The notes beneath the pieces are model-generated. The model saw only the letters and a program-made list of their open reading frames with translations. It was not told the DNA's origin and ran no database searches. This document shows, piece by piece, positions 25,051 through 35,760 of a stretch of 64,000 bases of DNA. The stretch is from Irpex lacteus (lineage: Eukaryota > Basidiomycota > Agaricomycetes > Polyporales > Irpicaceae): assembly GCA_001986395.2 (NCBI GenBank), contig MQVO02000006.1, forward strand, positions 372,001-436,000. The letters run 5' to 3'. Position 1 is the first letter of the stretch. Each line of letters begins with the position of its first letter. Both the position numbers and the translations under genes were made by a program.

Positions 25051-27912
25051 ATGGCCACTAAATCGTTACACATCAGCGAAGTCTACGCTTCCCAGCTTGA
25101 AGAGTTCCGCCAAGGACACCCATTATGGTGCCCGTCAGGGCCCGAAGGTGCAGACGAAATCGACCTGGGCGATATAGGCTATATCTGGGAAGGCCAGTTT
25201 GTCGAGTTGTTCAAAGGAAAGTTCGCTCGCGATCACCCCGCCAACGCAAAGAATCGTCAATACAATCGGATTCCTCCTTCGCATGAGCCATTGCCGGAGA
25301 GAGCATACATCAGACCGTTACGTTCAACGCGCGATATGGAGCCCGATATGTATACTACCAAGTCTATGAAGCACCAAAAGATACAACCTTCTGCGGGAGC
25401 GTATGTAATGCATTGGTTGCGATATGGATATTTTGAGCTTACACTACCTTGTCTAGCGAGATTCCTGGCGTCGCAGGCGTTAATGCTAAGTACACTCTGA
25501 TAACAACAGAGGAGAAGGCTGCCTTCTTGTACATCACACACAAGGCCACCAAGACCATCATAGAGAACAGCATTGCGTTCAAGAATTATGTCAAACAATA
25601 CCACAGTGCATGGCTCGAGCACGCCAGGAACGAACTTGGTATCGACCTCCGGGGTCGTGATATCATCATGGTTCATGGATTTGTCAAGACAGTGGAATGG
25701 ATCGTCGGTGCCTCCCGTGGGGGGTCAGTGGAGCAAGGGGGATCGGTTGAGTTGCAGGGTGGCGTTCCTATGGTCGTGGGGAAAGTCGCTCTTGAGCTGG
25801 AGACGAAGGTCGCGAAGGCACCTCAAATGTTTTATTTGAGTGGTCCCGAGGAACGCATAGCTCATTCCCGTTCTCCTTCGCCTTCCATTGCTTCTTTTCG
25901 TAACTCTATCACAGAAGGACCTTCGCACAGTCGACATTTCAATCACCCTACCCTTGAAGTTCCACAGTCGCAGACCCCAGCGCCAAGAGTCCCTTCGGAG
26001 GAGCAGAAATACGATCAATGCATTTTTCTGCGTTACTTCCAGGTGAAGTGGAGAATTGGTGCTTATCTGCACATCAAGGCAGGTGCTGGACCTCATCAAC
26101 TGCCTCGGGGGCCCGATTCAGGCGGAGAGGGGAGCGGTGCGGTAGCTGCGAGCGACAGCGGGTCAGAGAGTGATGTTGAATCAAATATACCTTCTCAGCC
26201 GGTGAGTGCTCTGATTAGTGAGTTGTTGGATGTCCTCAAATCTGCATAGACGCATACTTGGCTAGATATACTGCTGGAGTACCTGCTGCGGGTACGCATA
26301 ACCATGATCGCTAATCCATCATACTTTACTTATATCAATCCATAACACAGCACTCCGACGCCGAGGTCGCTATCGCTTGTCATGGGGATATATATTCACT
26401 GACCCTCGTGAGTATGACTCACAATTCCTTCGCATAACGCTCAATCCTCCTATGCAGGAAGAAGAAATGGTTGAAGACTTCGCTGAATACCTGGAGAGAA
26501 TCGGACCGAAGGTTGACGTTGACGAAGACAAAGGTGTGTACTACAAATCCGATATCATAAAGGCTGTTTCTGAATTTCAGCGCTCAGTTGCCACTCTCGA
26601 TCTCGTTGACCTTGTGATGAAGCAGCGCGAACGTGAATTGAAGGGAATAAACTCATCGCTCAAGGGCAAAGACAACGACACGATGGATACAGACCCAGAA
26701 GATCCCGATGATGAGGACAAGGATGAAAGCTGGCGAGGAAGTGACAGAGAAATATCTGATGGAGAACTCGTTTGCGGTCATCCTCCTACGACGTACAAGT
26801 GGCTACACTTCTCACTCTCAGGGAAAGATGGTGACGCTGGATACATATCCTCGGTTGCGCTGTCACCCAACGGCGCACTGGTTGCAGCAGGTTGCCTCGA
26901 TGGAGCGACGCAGCTATGGCGTACGAAAACTGGTCAGCTCGTCAGAGTCCTAGAAGGTCACCACGCGGAGACCGTCTGGTCTGTGGGATTCTCACCAGAC
27001 GGAAATCTGTTGGCGTCGGGAGACACCGAAGGCACTGTCCTGGTCAGGGCAGCCAATGACATTCCACACGTCGCGAATGCATTCGCACAAGGCGAACACG
27101 CAGGCGTCAAACTCGGCGATGTTCTATTCAACCTCGAGGGCCATTCGTCCGATGTCACTGCGCTTGTCTTCTCCCCGAACGGCAAATGGCTTGCCTCGGG
27201 GTCGATAGACTGCACGTCCAAGCTATGGCCCATATCTCTCGAAGGACACGGAGGGGCATTCCCAATTGTCATGCAGGCCCGACACACTCTCGACAGCCTT
27301 TCGGCTCACGTCTCAAATGTAGCTTTTACCCCCGATAGCAAGCGAATCGTCCTCAGCGGCGACACTGCCGTGAAAGTCTGGGATGTGGATTCCGGAAATC
27401 TCATCGCGACTATGTCAGGCCATACTGGACCAATATGGTCGCTGGCCCTTTCTCACGAAGGTGAACGGCTCGCTACTGGAAGCGAGGACCATACCACCCG
27501 AATCTGGGATACTGAGAGCGGTACGGAGCTCGTCATCATCGCAGAACAGGGAGGCCCTGTTTGGTCTGTTGCATGGTCGGAAGACGACAAATATGTGGTG
27601 TCGGGTTCATATGACTCTACCGCGATGGTTTGTGACTCGTTTACGGGCGGAGTCGTCCGCGAATTCAAAGAACCGACCTCAGGTGCCACACCAGTGATTT
27701 GGTTAACCAGCCATATCGTATGCACTGGGACGGCCGACGGTCCTGTGAAGTTGTGGGATCTGACGTCCGGAGAATGCCTCGCCGCATTACACGGACACGA
27801 AGATAAGATCAAGGATCTCTTACCCTCTAGTGACGGACGTGATATTATCTCTTATTCTGACGATGGCTCTATTCGTATCTGGAACGTTTCCCAGGTGCTA
27901 CGCTTGGTATGA
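25051..27912 (+). CDS. WD40-repeat protein with unrecognised N-terminal region, paralogue 2
   Basis: Five exons close to an 882-residue frame: 25051-25400, 25457-26201, 26250-26291, 26351-26407, 26458-27912. The layout repeats that of the 20.9 kb gene: an N-terminal domain with HPLWCPSGPEGADEIDLGDIG, YHSAWLEHA and IIMVHGFVKT, the linker RSPSPSIASF, and AGPHQLPRGPDS. Then come the same tiny exons of 42 and 57 bases, here encoding THTWLDILLEYLLR and HSDAEVAIACHGDIYSLTL. Introns 1 to 4 match the paralogue in position and phase; the paralogue's intron 5 has no equivalent because the frame reads through at GVYYKSDIIKAV. The coiled coil is replaced by an acidic stretch (DTDPEDPDDEDKDE). The last about 380 residues form a WD40 propeller (KVWDVDSGNL, RIWDTESGTE, KLWDLTSGEC), with a short insertion in the third blade. 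The function is unknown. Confidence 0.82.
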
Positions 27913-28015
27913 TACTATCTGCGAAATATATTCTTTGTTTTGGCTACTACTGTGTTGCATGTACACAGCACATCCATGCTTCAACGAAAGCGGATGCGGA
28001 CATTGCGTCATCATT

Positions 28016-31000
28016 TTAGTGCATCGTAAGGGTCGTGTTCACGAATGACTGGTCGCTGGTTCCTACTTTGATGAGGAACTGTCCAGGCTCAACGGTGAAA
28101 GTTTGCTTGACCGTCCATACCGCTAACTGGGATGCTTTGACGGGTATACTGACAGTCTGCGACTGTCCCGCCCTATCGGAATGTAAGTTAAAAGCTTGGC
28201 TTCGGGGAGACAATGACTTACTTCAAGCTAACTTTTTCGAAGCCGACGAGCTCCTGGTTAGGTGTCGCGACAGAACTGACTACATCCGTTGCGTAGACCT
28301 GCAGACGTTTGATAAGAATGATTATTAGCTCCGAAATTGCACGAGCCCACACACCTGGACGACTTCTTTTCCGTCGACCTTCCCGTTGTTGGTCACAGTG
28401 ACAGTGACGGTGAAGTCCTGCTTTGTGCTGATGATTGGGCTAGGGCTGATCTTGAGGTTGGTGCTGAAATATAGTGTGTCAGACGAGGATACAACTCACG
28501 CAGCCACGAAATACGTACTAATTGAAGGTAGTGTAGCTTAGGCCATGTCCAAAGCTCCACAACGGGATCGGACTATCCAAAACGTACTAATGGACGTGAT
28601 CAACCATCTCGCGAAATAGAAGATGATAAAAACAATATACCTGATGCCCAAAGTGAAGAGTACCATTGTCATAGACCAAGCCGGGATCCAACGGACGACT
28701 TCCCTTGATGTAGTTGTAAAACACAGGTGTCGTGCCCACACTTCGAGGAAAGGACACCGGGAGTTTGCCTGAAATGTCAGAAGTTCATTAGGCTAAATTT
28801 AGTAATGAACGTCCCGCTCATTATAATCTCACCGGAGGGATTGACATCGCCGAACACAACTTCCGCGAGTGCGAGACCGCCTAGCTCTCCAGGGTAGAAT
28901 TGTTGAATTACAGCATCGGCGTCTTTAGAACAACAGACGGATCGTATGAGCCTAATGGATCGATGACACAATTAACGACGTACTTTCTTGAATCCAAGGC
29001 TCAGCCACCGGCTTCCCGCTGACAAGGACCACGATTGTCGGCTTTCCAGCCTCCTTGACAGCCTTCACAAGGTCCAATTGGGCTCCAACCAGGCCAAGAT
29101 CAGAGACGTCGACGTGTTCGCCAGTGGTCGCATTGGTACCAGGAGTCCAGAGCAAAGTCTGGTCGAGAGACCAGGTCCCCACTAACACTATTGCGACATC
29201 CGAGCTCTTGGCAGCATCTACGGCCTCCTGGAAGCCTGACTGGTCGTTCGACCAGAGCTTGCTGCCTTCGGCGTAGTTCACCTTGACAGAGGTATTGGAA
29301 AGAAGCTGTTTAAAACCGTCCAGAGGACTGATACCGTTGAGAGACGAGTTGAAAAAGACATAGTCTCCGAACTGAGGTGGTGTCAAAGATGCGTAGATCT
29401 CGATGCTGAGCAGAGTAACTCACGGAAACGCGGTCAGCCTGTGGTCCGATTACGGCCACGGAGCCAATACTCTTGCTGAGGGGAAGGACATTGTTGCGGT
29501 TTTCGAGTAGGATAATGGTTTCTTGCTCCATTTGGTGCAGCAACTCGCGTGTTTTGGACGTGCGCAATGTGGATTCATAGTCAGCGTACGGGTAGGGGTC
29601 TGAAATGATAAGATAATGATATTAACGTCACATTCCCTAGCAGAACTGAAGGAAACTCACTCTCAAACAAGCCGAGCGCAAACTTGGTGCGAAGAATAGA
29701 CTTGACAGTGTCATCAATATACTTTACACTGATATTGCCGGCTTTGACCTGGTCTAGGAGGAGGTTTGGCAAGGAATATAACACATGATAGGGGAAAGAT
29801 CTATACCTGGCAATGTCAAGTATGTGTACGTTCCGCCTCCCATCTCTCCGCTGTAGTTTTCGACACCGGCTCTTGCAGCACACTCACGATCAGCGCAAGT
29901 GCCGTGGGTGGTGATGAGGAGATCGATGGATCCAGCGTCGCATGTTACAAACCATTTGTAGCCCCATTCCTTCCGTAGCTGCACAATGGGTTAGCTGTGG
30001 TCCGCATTCATGTCAGGTGATACGTACAATATCGGTCAATAGATCTGAAATGTACTCATATGAGCGGGCATTTCATCGAAAGAGGGGTGGAAAGCTCACG
30101 AGTATTGGCCACTGCTGGGATACCATCGTATGTCGAGTATGCGGTCATGATAGACAAGCTATCCAGACACGCTCTGTTGAAAGGTTTGAGGTACGTTGAG
30201 CGCAGTTCACGTTCGCCACCAGAAACTTGAGCGATGTTCCTAGTTACACGAGTGAATTTCGAGGGAATTATACTCTTCAACATCAAGCACTTACAGTCCA
30301 CCCTGCGGGCTTCCGAACGCTGCAAAATGTTTGCAAGTCGCAGCCATACGAGCAACGGCGGTTGAACTAGCATTACGGCGACGGCCAGACTGAAGTCCTG
30401 TCACAAATGCGTGTCCCATTTCACCGGTCCTGGTGCAGACATTAGGATGAAGGAGCAGAGGAACGCTGGACTATACCAAGACTTACAGGAAAGGATCTTC
30501 TCCAAAGTTCTCCTCGACACGGCCCCAGCGAAGCTCTCGGGAGAGATCCAAAACAGGTGCGAAAGCTTGGCTGTAACCAAGACCTTCAGCCTCGTCTGCA
30601 ATAGTCGAGGCAGCTTTCTGCAGCAAGTCTGTGTTGAATGAGGCTGCCAGTCCTATCGGTGATGGCCAGATGGTCCCGTTATCCGTGAAGCCGTGAAGAC
30701 CTGGAAATAAGTACTGGCTGTTAGCCCTGGTCCGCAACACAAACACGAGCAGATAGTAGTGAGCACCTTCTGTTTGGAAGATGGCCGGAATGCCAAGGGT
30801 GGTGTTTTCCATGAGATACTTTTGTCCAATAGTGATAGCGTATACGATCTTGTCCCACTTTGCAAGATAGCCTCCCCAGACCGCGCCACTCTTGGTAGTC
30901 AACATATCGACCAAACCGGTTTGATTGTAGGTTAGTGTGTCGTCCAGTGGGTCCGTCATGTTCATCCATCCATTGATATCTCCTTGAATTCTAAAGAAGT

Positions 31001-31268
31001 TGATGGTTATAAGTCCAAGAAGATGCGTAGGCATAGAGAATATTCACAGTTGTGCGACCTTCTCCTCGATCGTCATCCGTGGGAGTAGGTCGTTTACGCG
31101 ATCCTCTATTGGAGCCGCAGGATTCTTGTACTTCGGAAGCGAACCATCTTTGTTCGTGGCGCGAGCTTGAAGAGGGAAATGTAGGTCGTCGCGTACGCCG
31201 ATGTTACTGGTGGCTACGGCCGTTTGCCCGGCCAAAAGCAGTGATAGAGTGCATAGACTTGCGAGCAT
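28016..31268 (-). CDS. Secreted glycoside hydrolase family 3 (beta-glucosidase/xylosidase type)
   Basis: A multi-exon minus-strand gene; exon 1 is 31268-31048 and the stop is at 28016. The first residues (MLASLCTLSLLLAGQTAVA) form a signal peptide. The barrel domain shows GIPAIFQTEG spliced to LHGFTDNGTIWPSPIGLA, then DLSRELRWGRVEENFGEDPF and a CKHFAAFG motif. The nucleophile segment is WFVTCDAGSIDLL, where Asp is the expected nucleophile. The second domain contains LLENRNNVLPLSKSIGSVAV and VVLVSGKPVAEPW. The C-terminus is the fibronectin-III-like domain (PLWSFGHGLSYTTFNY read through an intron, then TVEPGQFLIKVGTSD). GH3 enzymes release terminal glucose, xylose or similar sugars from beta-linked oligosaccharides outside the cell. 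I cannot decide the substrate by eye. No break was noticed, though not every intron was fixed to the base. Confidence 0.85.
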
Positions 31269-31950
31269 GGCGACTCAAAAGTAGAGGTCGAACTCGAAAT
31301 TGTGTCTGAAGGATTCAAGGTGGTTTATATCGCCGAGAACACCTGCGATATCGCGGCCCTCTACGGCGTCGGCAACCACATTCAACTGCATGCGCGAAGC
31401 AGGGAAGACGGGTATCATCCGCAACCATGCGCTCTATGACGAGTAAAGGGTTTTCTACCAAACGTGAAGGTCATATGATGGCTTCATGATGAGGATTATA
31501 TCGGCAATAACGAACCTCAAGACGCGTGATAGCAGTATATGGCTTCCGTCAGAAGAAATGCAGGACGCGGACCGTCTACGGCTGTCATGCTACCGCCCCC
31601 GCCCCCAAAATGCCCTGTGAGACTCTCCGAGGTAAACCCGCAATATCGAGAGCACAAGATTCTGCTCTACGGAGCAACGAGAGTCACGGTCCTAGACATG
31701 TTCTGGGCAAGGCTACAGGCAGATCCGCGACTTGTGCCGATATTGTGCCCTGCGAGTTGCGGAACTAAGTACTGTACAGTATCCGGCAGCGAGAACGCTT
31801 TATGCGGCGTTATGTCTCTAAAACATAGGGCAAGCTGGTATGAGATGTATCTTGGCAGTAGTTGTATGGGAACGACTCACAGTATTCACGCAGAGCCATG
31901 CCGCACTGAACAGTACTTACTAGTAATGCCAGCCTGAGCTGCTAGCGACT
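31269..31950. other. Gene-free stretch between GH3 and the retrotransposon
   Basis: It contains the GH3 promoter (minus strand) and about 600 bases without a recognisable gene. It ends abruptly where retrotransposon repeat B2 begins. Confidence 0.5.
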
Positions 31951-32100
31951 CGAATCGTCAGAGCGATGGATGTGCGCCTCGCTGCTGGTCGTGAGAGTGA
32001 AGTGTACGAGGACGCACCAACACAACCCAAAGGCTGTGCCGGCCGAGAATAAATTTGCGCGAGCCAAACCGGAGCGTCGTGTATGGCCACCGGGTAATAG
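31951..32100 (-). repeat. Split direct repeat B2
   Basis: A 150-base direct repeat identical by reading to 32711-32860. It is the outer 3' end of the element in its own orientation. Confidence 0.9.
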
Positions 32101-32341
32101 TACAAGTACATGAAAGACAGCGATGCGAGCAGTCAAGGAGAGCGTTACAAGTACAGATGAAAGGCCGAGTGTGAAAGGGTACAGGCGTAGCCAAGTTAAC
32201 AGAGTACAAGTACAATAACTGAGCACAGAAGCGCGTGAAATGAAAAGATTAAGTCGTACAAGTACATTAGAGCAGGACACGGCGAGAATAAAAGAGACGG
32301 AAGAAGAAGAAGAAGAAAGGGTGGGATATGCCAAAGGGCGG
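32101..32341. repeat. Spacer between B2 and A2 with iterated 10-mer
   Basis: A 241-base segment between the outer repeats. It contains TACAAGTACA four times, at 32101-32110, 32146-32155, 32205-32214 and 32257-32266, and a (GAA)n run near 32301-32318. It has no coding signal. Confidence 0.8.
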
Positions 32342-32710
32342 GTGACGAAAGACTGAGCGCGATACCTAGCGAAGGTAGCGTCAGAACAGGGTCTCGAGAG
32401 CGTCTCGAGAAATACCAACCTGGCGAGGGTAGAGTCAGAAGAGGGTAAGGAGCGCGGTCCCTGGCCCTCATCTCACATATACCTGTCGAGCGGAAGATCC
32501 CAGTCAGGTAATAGTTACTGCTGACGAACGGTCGCACTATACCTGGCATTCCGCCCGACGTACCAGATCGAATGACGTCTGCGGACTCATCCCGCGCGGC
32601 GGGGGAACGTGATGCATTGCCGCATCAGGTGAGCGTCGGGACGGACTAGATGGGTCCGTGGCTCTGTCAGCGCTCGTCGATTCGACTTGTGTAACAGGAC
32701 TTAAACCCGA
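32342..32710 (-). repeat. Split direct repeat A2
   Basis: A 369-base direct repeat identical by reading to 37009-37377. It includes two copies of the palindrome TCTCGAGA at 32392-32399 and 32403-32410, three bases apart. It abuts B1, giving a junction that mimics the joined ends of a circular intermediate. Confidence 0.9.
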
Positions 32711-32860
32711 CGAATCGTCAGAGCGATGGATGTGCGCCTCGCTGCTGGTCGTGAGAGTGAAGTGTACGAGGACGCACCAACACAACCCAAAGGCTGTGCC
32801 GGCCGAGAATAAATTTGCGCGAGCCAAACCGGAGCGTCGTGTATGGCCACCGGGTAATAG
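32711..32860 (-). repeat. Split direct repeat B1
   Basis: A 150-base copy of B2, beginning 52 bases after the recombinase stop codon in the element's orientation. Confidence 0.9.
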
Positions 32861-32912
32861 CGTATGGGACACGAGATGTTGGGAGGGTTGGTGGTGTGTA
32901 GGAAAGAAGTGG

Positions 32913-33902
32913 TTATGCACGGCGTGGCTGGCCCACCATGAGAGCGTTGAGTAGGACAGGGTTCTTTCGGATGTAGATTTTGAAAGAGGCAGACTGCCAT
33001 CTACCCAAGTGCTGAATGCGGTCGTCTGGCCAGCCAAGTGAGGCGAAGAATGTTGCTCCTCCGGCTCGTAGTGAATGCCCTCCAACAGTAGGGTCGCGTA
33101 AGACGGAAGTAATGCGTTGCAGGAACCAGCTTCTCGTTGGTAGCTGGCCTGTCTCGGTGATCCAGAGCGCAGGCGAAAGCGGGAAACGGCGGTCCCGTGC
33201 GTCGAGATATTTGACGAAGAGGTCGAAAGAGGGTACACCTGGGAGATGTTCTGCAATGATGATGCGACTACCTTCAAAGATGTGGTCGGTTTTGCTGGCT
33301 GGGAGCGTATATGCGAAGAGACGTGTGCGTGAGTCTAAAGTGGCCGAGGTGCGAGGTATGGTTTTCCGCCAGGCCTCTCCTCGCGAAGGCTTTACCAGCT
33401 CACCCAAGCGATGTAACCCGAGGAAACCAGCGACCAGGATCGCACAGAAGAGCAGATCGTCGAAGGAGGAGGAGGAGAAGCGTTCCAGGCATGCTTTGAC
33501 GTCGTCAGGACTCAACGGCCGTTTTCGTATGGTGGAGGAGCCCAGCATCCGTTTGCACCCAGCGAGAGTACGGGAGACGAGAGGGGATTTCCTCACAGTC
33601 CGTATATTAGGGAATAGTGGTTCCATCTGGTTGCAGATTCCAGAGAGGTAGCTGTCGACAGAGGTAGGCTTGATGTGGTGACACATGTACACGGTGTAGA
33701 AAGACAAAGTGTCGGGGGTTGGTTCGACGGGAAACCCGTGCGTTTTGCAGAATGTTAGGTAGGACTGGAGGTGGGAAGAGTAGGTGTTTTGCGTGGAGAT
33801 ATCAATGGCATAGCCGAGCGCGACTGCACGTTCATGCACAAGTCGCTCGCGCGTCCATGGCAGCCGAGTGGGCTGTCTGGACACGTGGGAAGCCGAAAAC
33901 AT
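32913..33902 (-). CDS. Tyrosine recombinase of the retrotransposon
   Basis: A 329-residue frame starting at the ATG at 33902 (MFSASHVSRQPTRLP). The N-terminal half is a SAM-like DNA-binding core (NTYSSHLQSYLTFCKTHG, YLSGICNQME). The catalytic half shows the first Arg in GLHRLGELVK, the HxxR box in GGHSLRAGGATFFA, HLGRW, and the Tyr in FKIYIRKNP, so the R-H-R-H/W-Y set appears complete. It should cut and rejoin the circular DNA copy into the genome. Its ATG shares a base with the stop of the upstream RT frame (TGATG), suggesting termination-reinitiation. Confidence 0.88.
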   Translation of the reverse strand: MFSASHVSRQPTRLPWTRERLVHERAVALGYAIDISTQNTYSSHLQSYLTFCKTHGFPVEPTPDTLSFYTVYMCHHIKPTSVDSYLSGICNQMEPLFPNIRTVRKSPLVSRTLAGCKRMLGSSTIRKRPLSPDDVKACLERFSSSSFDDLLFCAILVAGFLGLHRLGELVKPSRGEAWRKTIPRTSATLDSRTRLFAYTLPASKTDHIFEGSRIIIAEHLPGVPSFDLFVKYLDARDRRFPLSPALWITETGQLPTRSWFLQRITSVLRDPTVGGHSLRAGGATFFASLGWPDDRIQHLGRWQSASFKIYIRKNPVLLNALMVGQPRRA

Positions 33903-35760
33903 CACCTGGATTGCCCCGACGTAACTCGCGGGGGTTGAAAGGATGAGACATGTAGATTTGGGGCGTACTGGCTGACAACGCTGAAAAGTCGACGTGACAA
34001 AGCGTCTGCAATCACGTTATGTTCCCCCGGAATGTGCCAGACTCGGAGGTCGACATCATGAGCGACAAGTGTTTCGCAAGCGGCGAGCAGAATATCGAGG
34101 TAAGGCTCTTTCGAGCGAAAGGTGTCGAACATCTGGACGGTATTCAAGTTATCGGTGAAGATGGCAACACGGTGGAAGTGTTGAGGTAAGGAGACGGCCC
34201 ATTGCAGGGCAGCGAGCACGGTAATCGCTTCGTACCAGAAGATGTTATCTTCCACAGAGGTAGGTGCATCGGGACGATCCGCTGCGAATGCAAACCCAGG
34301 TGGGAGAGGAGACCAGTAGCCGAGGCCGGACAGGCACGCGTCACAGTAGATGATAATGTCGGCATCTTGGGGCTTCCATGTAGTTGCTGTCAAGACATGG
34401 ACACCGTCATGGCGCTCGAACATGCCGGCGATCCAGAGAAGATCATGTGAGGCTCGCTTGTTCAAGTAGATGGGGGCAGATGCAATCTGGCGACCCGAAA
34501 TCTTGTCGTAAGCGGACTGTAGAGCGGGACGGAGTAGAGGTTGGACGTTCAGACCCCAGTTTATCCAGCCGAGAATTCGCTGCCATTCACGCAAAGTGCG
34601 TTTACGACCTGGAGCGTTGTGGACGAAATCACGTATAGCGGCCACGAGAAGAAGGATAGTGTCGTGTGGGAGGGAGATGATCATGCGCACCGGGTCCACC
34701 CAGAACCCAATGATGGTCAGCTGTTCGCCATACAGCTGCTTCTCAAAGCGGTGGGGAATCCCGAGTTCATCCCAGAGCTGCAAGAGAGCAACTTGCTTAC
34801 TAGGAAACCAGGTTTGATACGGTGCATACCACTGCAGCTGAGAATTCTCGTCTAGGCCAAAGTTGTCATCCATGTAGGCGAGGAGACCCTCGATACCTCG
34901 CACGTAGACAGCAATCCATAAGACAAGTGCCATAAAGGTACACCAGAGATCCGGTGAACCCCTGGAGCCGAAACAACAGCACCGATCGATTCATCGCTGT
35001 CCATCAACGGAAACGACCTGCTTTAGCTGCCATAACGGGTGCATGGGAAGCAGTCGATAGGCGTTGGATACGTCAGACTTGAAAAGCCAGACCGACTGAT
35101 TTGGCGATGAGTTACGGAAATGAAGAAGGTTCGTTGCGAGATCCTGCACGTTGTCCTGCCTCATGCCCACGTCTTCACGCGAGATCATATCGTTTAGCGA
35201 GAACTCCGTCGCAGAGTGATTGTTGATCAAACGAAGCTTGTCGGAGTTGGGTTTCGGTACCGCGTGAATTGGCATAGAGTACATTCCGGGAAGTAGTTCG
35301 CCTGTAAAGGCAGAGGAATAGCGACCAGCCTCCTCTTCATCAGAGATGTATTGGAGTATGAACTGTTTCTCGTCGGCGTCGAGTGTAGAGTTTTTCGCGT
35401 CCCACACAATAGGAAAGTGCTCGGGTTCTTCGGCAAAAGGCCAGAACCCATGTCGGAAACCATGTAGTACCGATTGAACGAGCTCCCGGTTAGGGTGTGT
35501 GAGAAGGAGCTCCTCGAGGCGATTAACTTTGATGGGTGTAGCGATACTGAATAGGGAAGGATTATCCTGAATAGTGTACAACGCTTCAGCGCTTCCAGAC
35601 GGAGGATAAGGAAGTGGACGTAGAGTTTCAGACGTCGTAGCTGCAGGAGTGATGGTACAAGCGCGCTGTGTATCCCATAGGAACCCTCGGAAACGCCGTG
35701 GTTTATCATTTACGGCGTTCAGTAGGTAGCTTGGTACATTCGGGAAGCGCGTGCGCTTTC
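33902..35760 (-). pseudogene. Reverse transcriptase/RNase H of the retrotransposon, interrupted by one stop
   Basis: RT and RNase H lie in one frame ending at 33902, but a TGA at 34993-34991 splits it after VVSVDGQR. Before the stop are the RT N-terminal part (AVPKPNSDKLRLINNHSA) and motif A (WLFKSDVSNAYRLLPMHP). After it come CCCFGSRGSPDLWCTFMALV, the catalytic LLAYMDDNFG and the thumb (LREWQRILGWINWGLN). RNase H follows with acidic residues in IYCDACLSGLGYW, FWYEAITVLAALQWA and AIFTDNLNTVQMF and a closing VIADALSRRL. There are no other stops or frameshifts, so the damage is a single nonsense change unless the codon is read through. The frame is +1 relative to gag and overlaps its end, implying frameshifting. 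The 5' limit given is approximate: the frame stays open back to 36952, but most of that is probably non-coding shadow of gag. Confidence 0.82.

Noticed and set aside
26202..26249. Reading WD40 paralogue 2 straight through to a stop at 26249
   Set aside because: A consensus GTGAGT donor at 26202 and TAG acceptor at 26249 give a 42-base exon that matches the paralogue exactly in size and phase.
33903..33905. GTG as recombinase start
   Set aside because: The ATG directly after it at 33902 is the expected eukaryotic start and overlaps the RT stop.
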